47,779 nt of DNA, from contig CAKSOW010000020.1 of the NCBI GenBank assembly GCA_934479825.1, positions 1 to 47,779 of the forward strand, given 5' to 3'. Shown here in pieces: positions 42,753 through 47,779 of this stretch. This DNA comes from an uncultured Eubacteriales bacterium (GTDB lineage: Bacteria > Bacillota > Clostridia > Oscillospirales > CAG-382). The position numbers and the translations under genes are program-made. Under the pieces are notes generated by a model. That model was not told the DNA's origin. It did not search any database and saw nothing but the letters and a program-made list of their open reading frames with translations. Each line of letters starts with the position of its first letter. Within the stretch, counting starts at the first letter, position 1.

Positions 42753-42787
42753 AAGGGGCGAGGTATAAGGGCAAGCCCTTATACCTC
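42753..42787 (-). terminator. Terminator of the SLH/GH99-like gene
   Basis: GAGGTATAAGGG and its complement (42760-42771 and 42776-42787) form a 12-bp stem 10 bases after the stop. GCCCCTTTTCTTTT follows on the minus strand. Confidence 0.75.
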
Positions 42788-42797
42788 ATACACAATC

Positions 42798-45700
42798 TTA
42801 ATCCGGAAGGATTTCTTCGACTACAACGTTATCGAAATAGTAGCCTACGCCGATTCCGTTCACCGGGTTGGAGTAAATGGTGAACATATCCGCACCGCGG
42901 TTTTCGCTGTTCGGGTTCACGGTAAACTCGAATTCGAATTTCTTCCAGCCATCGCCTGCCGTTAAGAAGATGTTTTTGATGACATGGTCATTTTTGCCGA
43001 TATCCGGGTCGCTGTACTGCATATTGGCAAGAATTTCGCCCTTGAACGACGGGTCAAGAGCCGTATCCGTGCCGTGGCCGTACAGGCGGACGTCCATGCT
43101 GACCTTATAGGTCGCGCCCGGCTTAAAGGTGCAGGACTGTTTTGCATACAGCCAAATCTGAATATCGTCGCACGGGAGAACATAGCAACGGTTATTGCTG
43201 TTATCCGGATCTTTGACGATTTTTATTTTGCCGTGCGTATCCGAGAAAGCAACTGTCGAGCCTTCGGCGTCACCGTTGCGGATAGCAAACGGGGCTTCGC
43301 CCGGGTCAACGTAGTTCGGGTCAACCACAAAACGGATATAATCGATATCGATTTCGCCGATCGCATCAAACGGGTCGAAACGGAGCTGGGTAATGGTATC
43401 CTTCCAAAGCGCGTTGGAGGCGGTATCGACTGCATATTCCTCCCATGCGCCGTCGCTGCTCTTGCCCTTGAGTTTTACCTTTAAGGTCTTGCTTTCCGAC
43501 CAGTTTTGGTCGTTATTGGTGATGAAGTACATGGTCAAGAACTCGGTGTCTCTGTCCTTATGATACTGGCCGGAATAGCTGTAACGCACACGGTATTCCA
43601 GTCTTACGTACTTTTCAGCCGGGAGGTTAATGCCCTTGGCCGACATGATGGTCGGGTCGGTGCTGTCCGAGAGAGAAACGGCGGACATATGGCCTTCATT
43701 GGCAACCGAAAGTCCCATAAAGCCGCTGGTCCAGCCTTCGGTATCGCCGATGAGATCGAATTTCCACTCGCCGTCCTTGCGTTCAGCCACCTTGTCATAG
43801 TACCACTTGTTATCGGTCGTGACGTTAATCCTGCCCTTTTCGTCAACCGAATAGGTGTAGCCTACATCGGCACAGAACTTTTCAAGCGGCAGGTACGGAA
43901 GTCCGTCAACCGACGGGAGCTTATAGCCAAGATCCTTGGTTGCGCCGTCAAGCGTGTATTTATCGCTGCCGACCGTAAGAACAATCACATGTTTCTTCAT
44001 GTTGAGAGTCAATTCGCCTTTATCCTTGTCCCAGACATGGAAGATATCCAAACGGTAGTCAATTGCCTGACGCGGGTCAAAGGCAATGAGCATATCGCCC
44101 TTTTCGGATTTGAGCGGCTTATAGAAGTTTTCAACCTTTTGACCGTCAATCATCATTTCCTTAGGCATGGAAGAGGTGTCAGCCAAAAGCTCAATAGACT
44201 TGATACCGAACGATTTGCCGGCACCGTCCACGGGGTCGATACGGAGCTTTGCGATCTTTCCGCGCCAGTTGGAGTTGGCGGAGGTATTGATGATGTATTC
44301 GGCCATATCGTCGGAGGTGATCTCAAACTTGAAAGAACGCGCTTCGGCAGGGTTCATATTGTCCGTAGTCATAAAGAAGAGCTGGGCAATCTCGCCTTTT
44401 TTCGCCTGCATGGTAATGCGCACGGCCGGAACTTTATCCAATGTCAAGTCGCAGGAAATCACCTTATCGATCAATGCATCGCCCTTGGAAACGCCGAATG
44501 CGCCGTTTGCGGTAAATTCGATACCGTCTTCAATGTTGGCAACGCCGAAACCGTCTCTGTTGGTGAATTCAAGAGATGCGACCGTTGACAGTTTGGAAGT
44601 GTCGGCGTTTTCGTTCACTTCACCGTTACGGCGGAGCAAATGGCGGTATGCCGGGTACATCCGGTTGATACGTGTTTTTTGTGCAACCGTCGGAACGGTA
44701 TTGACCGCCTTATCGGCCTTTTCGTCGGTATAGGCTTCGCGTAAAGCGTCCAGATAGCCGAAGCCGTTTTCGCCGGCTGTCGGCATAAGATACGTGCCTT
44801 CGCCGTATTCGTTCCAGGTCGAGAGCATGACGAAATTCTTCTGCCAGTTTTCCTTGGCGTAGTTCGGGAGGTATTCCTCTTTGACCCATTTCTGGGCGGC
44901 GGCATAGTCAGCAAACGACATCATCGGGTGACGGGTTTCCGAACCGCTCCAACCGATATTGTTAAAGCCGACGGAAATAGTCGGCACGGTATACATGCCG
45001 GTAAACTTGGCGCTGTTCAGAATGGATTCTTTATTATAGGCAAGCGATGAGCCGGAAGTGCCCCAGTTATAGGCATAGCTGCCGTCAAAGCCCATGTTCA
45101 TCATGGTGTTGTTGGAGGAATCGCAGGCAAGATAGATCATGCCGTCAAAGCCGAGCTTTTTGACCTCTTCTTCGAGGTAGTCAAACATCTTCTTGACGTT
45201 TTCTTCACCGCCGGCACGCTTTGCCATATCTCTCCAGCCGAACACGCAAAGCACCGGCTTGTTGTCGATGGTCATATAGCGGTCGTCCTTGAAGAAATTC
45301 TCGATAAAGAACGGGACATAGTTGTTCTTGAACGCTTCAAAGTTGGTCGGTGAAGAGGCATTTCCGGCTTCCCAGAGAACGGCATATTTGGACATTTCCG
45401 AATACTTTGCGTTCATGAAGCCGTTGAAGAGGTGGTTTCTCTCGCTATCGATATTGATGACACCGTCATGCATATTGTTTGTGCCGAAATAGATGCAGTA
45501 TGCACCGAAATCAATGCCGTGTTCAACAAGGTATTTGATTTCCCAGTCGGCGGTTTCGGGATTGCCCTCGTCGTAGTAGCCGAGGACCGGCGTAAGGTCG
45601 TCGTGTGCCGAAACAGTGCCCCAACCGGCATGCAGCTCATTGACCCACAGCGAGCAGACGTTCATGCCGACGGTGTATTTGTCCTCACCGGCCGGCTTTA

Positions 45701-47435
45701 CGGGAGCCGGAACATAGTCCTCATGCTCCGCATAGCGGTATACCTTAAAGGTATCCATGGAAATTTCGGTGTCCGACCGGTTGGATACGACAAGGTTATC
45801 GACCGAAGTAGTGCTGGCGGCGAAATCGACCTCGCCGACCTTGCGGCCGTTGACCTTGACAAGCATTTTCTGCGTTTCGGTGTCAAGCTCTAAACGGAAG
45901 CGATACCAGAGGTTCTTTACATAATTATCGTAAACCTTGATGCCGTTGACATAGTAATTGTTTGCGTCGGCAGAAACGGCAGCAATCGTCTTGGCACCGC
46001 TGCGCAGATCATAGGTAAAGCTTTCACCGCCCGGCTGCCATGCGATAAATTCGGCAATAATCTTGCCGCTTACCGGGTCGAATTGGGTCATAGCCGAACT
46101 GTTTCCGGGAAGCTTTAAGGCAGAACTTGCGGAATAGGCACCGCCGAGCGTCGTCCAACCGTAAGGAAGTGTATTTTTGGTTGCGGACATAACGTCAAAA
46201 TTTTCGTAAACACCGTAGTTTACGGTCATTTTGATGAAGCCGGGCGTGAGGATAGCCGTACTCTTTTCATCCGTCGCAAAACGGAAGTTCACAAGATTGG
46301 TCTTCTCACCGGAGGTGGCAAGCGGATGCACGCCATAGGACGTATCGCCGATAACAGTCTCAGCGCGATTGTTGTCCAAATCGAGGACAATATAGAAGTA
46401 GAATGCACGGTTCTCACCGAGATCGACAAGCTTGGTATAGCTTCCGTCGGCATTCAAAAGCTGCCATGCGCCGTCAAGCACTTTTAGCTGATAAACGCTG
46501 TCACCGGTCTCGTTCTGATATTCAATGTAAGCGCCCTCATAGTTTTTCTTGCCGAGAGAAACCGAAGTGCGAAGCAAAACCTTGCCGGTCGTGGTCTTGT
46601 TAAGCTCACGGATATACGCCGTGCCGTTTTCGGTGCTGATATCCACCAAAGAGGAGTACGAGGCTTCAAGCGAGGTAAGCGGTGCGCCGCCGCGGCCGTC
46701 ATACAGCCACCCGGATTTGAGACCGTGCTGACTGTTGCCGAGCGAAGGAGAACGGCTGGTTACAAGAAGATAAGCATCGTCCTCCGACACGCTGTCAAGC
46801 GTTTTGGAAAGGCGGTTTTCGGGAAGTGCCACACGGTTGATAATGGCAGCCGCTTCCGCACGGGTAATATTGTTTTCCGGGAAGAAGTTACCGTAAGCGT
46901 CGCTGCCCATGACAACGCCGGCTCGATAGAGCGTTAAAAGGTCGGCGGCATAGGCGCTTTTTTCGGATACGTCGGGAATGGATTCTACCTCGTTTTTAGC
47001 CGTGAAATAATCAGCCGGCATAGCGCCCTTGAAGATTGACGCAACCTCATGGCGCTTGGCCGGACGGTCGTAGTTGTCAAACTGTCCTTGTTTGACAAAA
47101 CCGGCAGAAACGGCATAGTTCACATACGGGGCATACCATTCGCCGTCCGTGGCCGTATCGATTGCCGTGCCGTTATAAATGGCAGACGCACGAGCCGCCA
47201 TGGTAATAGCCTCCGCAACGGTTACATTTCCGTCCGGAGAAAACAGTCCGCTGCCGACGCCGTTCATTAGGCCCAATTCATAGGCCCCTGCCACTTCGGT
47301 TGCATACCATTCTGTCTGCGGCACATCGGTAAACTGACCGGGCGTGTAGGTGCCTGTTTTTTCAAACGCGGCGGCCGATACAGTAAGCGTGACCGCTGTC
47401 AGCAAACCGATGAACAGTCTTTTGGCAATGTTCAT
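42798..47435 (-). CDS. SLH-anchored GH99-like (WbsX-type) multidomain glycan enzyme
   Basis: 1545 residues. Signal peptide MNIAKRLFIGLLTAVTLTVS; AAGGAG upstream. Three SLH segments (about 30-200: GLMNGVGSGLFSPDGNVTVA, then AVSAGFVKQGQFDNYDRPAK, then GVVMGSDAYGNFFPENNITR) predict attachment to the secondary wall polymer. Two LamG-like regions follow (about 225-575). The WbsX/GH99-like barrel covers about 585-905 with LGYYDEGNPETADWEIKYLV, DNKPVLCVFGWRD and LSTWNEYGEGTYLMP. An amine-oxidase-N-like module lies at about 1095-1215 (DGLPYLPLEKFCADVGYTY), then two carbohydrate-binding-like sandwiches to the end. From the LamG-like part on it parallels the 31818-36101 protein domain by domain, so they are paralogues: one wall-bound, one without a visible anchor. 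Confidence 0.87.
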   Translation of the reverse strand: MNIAKRLFIGLLTAVTLTVSAAAFEKTGTYTPGQFTDVPQTEWYATEVAGAYELGLMNGVGSGLFSPDGNVTVAEAITMAARASAIYNGTAIDTATDGEWYAPYVNYAVSAGFVKQGQFDNYDRPAKRHEVASIFKGAMPADYFTAKNEVESIPDVSEKSAYAADLLTLYRAGVVMGSDAYGNFFPENNITRAEAAAIINRVALPENRLSKTLDSVSEDDAYLLVTSRSPSLGNSQHGLKSGWLYDGRGGAPLTSLEASYSSLVDISTENGTAYIRELNKTTTGKVLLRTSVSLGKKNYEGAYIEYQNETGDSVYQLKVLDGAWQLLNADGSYTKLVDLGENRAFYFYIVLDLDNNRAETVIGDTSYGVHPLATSGEKTNLVNFRFATDEKSTAILTPGFIKMTVNYGVYENFDVMSATKNTLPYGWTTLGGAYSASSALKLPGNSSAMTQFDPVSGKIIAEFIAWQPGGESFTYDLRSGAKTIAAVSADANNYYVNGIKVYDNYVKNLWYRFRLELDTETQKMLVKVNGRKVGEVDFAASTTSVDNLVVSNRSDTEISMDTFKVYRYAEHEDYVPAPVKPAGEDKYTVGMNVCSLWVNELHAGWGTVSAHDDLTPVLGYYDEGNPETADWEIKYLVEHGIDFGAYCIYFGTNNMHDGVINIDSERNHLFNGFMNAKYSEMSKYAVLWEAGNASSPTNFEAFKNNYVPFFIENFFKDDRYMTIDNKPVLCVFGWRDMAKRAGGEENVKKMFDYLEEEVKKLGFDGMIYLACDSSNNTMMNMGFDGSYAYNWGTSGSSLAYNKESILNSAKFTGMYTVPTISVGFNNIGWSGSETRHPMMSFADYAAAQKWVKEEYLPNYAKENWQKNFVMLSTWNEYGEGTYLMPTAGENGFGYLDALREAYTDEKADKAVNTVPTVAQKTRINRMYPAYRHLLRRNGEVNENADTSKLSTVASLEFTNRDGFGVANIEDGIEFTANGAFGVSKGDALIDKVISCDLTLDKVPAVRITMQAKKGEIAQLFFMTTDNMNPAEARSFKFEITSDDMAEYIINTSANSNWRGKIAKLRIDPVDGAGKSFGIKSIELLADTSSMPKEMMIDGQKVENFYKPLKSEKGDMLIAFDPRQAIDYRLDIFHVWDKDKGELTLNMKKHVIVLTVGSDKYTLDGATKDLGYKLPSVDGLPYLPLEKFCADVGYTYSVDEKGRINVTTDNKWYYDKVAERKDGEWKFDLIGDTEGWTSGFMGLSVANEGHMSAVSLSDSTDPTIMSAKGINLPAEKYVRLEYRVRYSYSGQYHKDRDTEFLTMYFITNNDQNWSESKTLKVKLKGKSSDGAWEEYAVDTASNALWKDTITQLRFDPFDAIGEIDIDYIRFVVDPNYVDPGEAPFAIRNGDAEGSTVAFSDTHGKIKIVKDPDNSNNRCYVLPCDDIQIWLYAKQSCTFKPGATYKVSMDVRLYGHGTDTALDPSFKGEILANMQYSDPDIGKNDHVIKNIFLTAGDGWKKFEFEFTVNPNSENRGADMFTIYSNPVNGIGVGYYFDNVVVEEILPD

Positions 47436-47507
47436 TTTGCATGTCTCCTTTTTGCTTAAATAATTTGGGTGGGAACAAAAGAATATAATAAGACTATTCT
47501 TTATTTA

Positions 47508-47536
47508 ATTTTAGCACAAGTCCCCTGTTTTGACAA
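47508..47536 (-). promoter_or_regulatory. Promoter of the SLH/GH99-like gene
   Basis: TTGTCA (47531-47536) and TAAAAT (47508-47513) on the minus strand have a 17-base spacer. The leader is about 65 bases. Confidence 0.65.
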
Positions 47537-47680
47537 TATCCGCAAGCAAAAGGCAGCAAATACGCACATATTTGCGCATTTGCTGTCTTGGTTTACCGTG
47601 ATATATGGTAATTTACCGTTTTCTTCAAAGAATCCGGATGAATCGTTCATATTCGTCCGAATTTCTTCTGTCCGGCAATT

Positions 47681-47779
47681 TTATTTATTTCTCAAATATT
47701 CATCCATAGCATCCGCAGCATTTTTACCGGCGCCCATAGCGAGGATAACGGTAGCGGCGCCGGTGACGGCGTCGCCGCC
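47681..47779 (-). CDS. gltA: Glutamate synthase small subunit/FAD oxidoreductase, C-terminal end only
   Basis: The last 32 codons of a gene that starts beyond the right edge. The reading GGDAVTGAATVILAMGAGKN followed by AADAMDEYLRNK matches the end of the NADPH-dependent, homotetrameric glutamate synthase small-subunit family, whose last FAD-binding loop is GGD(A/V)VTGA(A/K)TVI. The family passes electrons from NADPH and is often paired with a ferredoxin-NADP reductase subunit in anaerobes. Family membership is clear. The exact member cannot be settled from so little sequence. Confidence 0.75.
   Translation of the reverse strand, partial: GGDAVTGAATVILAMGAGKNAADAMDEYLRNK

Noticed and set aside
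43506..44588. A 360-codon plus-strand ORF opposite the SLH/GH99-like gene
   Set aside because: It is antisense to a conserved multidomain gene and has no initiation signal.
1..47779. CRISPR array, rRNA genes or an intact transposase
   Set aside because: No regularly spaced repeats, no conserved rRNA blocks and no transposase-like protein were found on either strand.

Overview
The window looks like a chromosomal segment of a low-to-mid GC, Gram-positive, probably endospore-forming anaerobe of the Clostridia (an Oscillospiraceae-like gut or rumen lineage is the best guess). The grounds are a spoVT-type regulator, a glmS ribozyme, S-layer-homology (SLH) surface proteins, Listeria-Bacteroides-type repeats, AGGAGG-like ribosome sites and near-consensus sigma-A promoters. 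Genus and species cannot be read from the sequence.

Layout, left to right. 1-1.2 kb: non-coding, a diverged inverted repeat plus terminator hairpins. 1.2-5.2 kb: a secreted cohesin-like/FnIII protein and a divergent nucleotidyltransferase-phosphohexomutase fusion. 5.4-5.7 kb: tRNA-Met and tRNA-Glu with promoter and terminator. 5.9-9.5 kb: an aldo/keto reductase cut off at its 3' end, an AT-richer pectin module (GH28 plus SGNH esterase) and a phage holin-like fragment. 9.5-12.1 kb: a frameshifted Cys-rich surface protein, a small peptide gene and copy A of a 193-bp structured repeat. 12.2-16.5 kb: a minus-strand operon of a methyltransferase (frameshifted), a PanE-like reductase, an alpha/beta hydrolase and two ATC-hydrolase paralogues. 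16.7-19.6 kb: a small SLH protein and a DUF4855-like secreted protein. 19.7-24.7 kb: decayed accessory DNA with small membrane proteins, a lipoprotein, tiny ORFs, a toxin C-terminal remnant beside a putative immunity gene, and a broken AraC regulator. 24.9-26.1 kb: spoVT, copy B of the 193-bp repeat and a second tRNA-Glu. 26.3-36.1 kb: a giant Ig-like surface protein, RNase HI, a lipoprotein and a GH99-like (WbsX) secreted enzyme. 36.4-42.5 kb: VanZ-like protein, glmM, glmS with its ribozyme, a GlmU-like hexapeptide protein and xpt. 42.8-47.4 kb: an SLH-anchored paralogue of the GH99-like enzyme. 47.7 kb to the edge: the C-terminus of a glutamate synthase small subunit.

Two themes connect the genes. 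One is the cell surface: SLH-anchored and secreted glycan-active or adhesive proteins, with amino-sugar supply (glmS, glmM, GlmU-like) between the two GH99-like paralogues. The other is genome wear: dispersed palindromic repeats, cut-off genes and single-base frameshifts concentrated at 5.9-16.3 and 19.7-24.7 kb. The observations most worth following are the 193-bp four-hairpin element, which in both copies lies between direct repeats of a different local hairpin, and the toxin-tail/immunity remnant neighbourhood at 19.7-24.2 kb.
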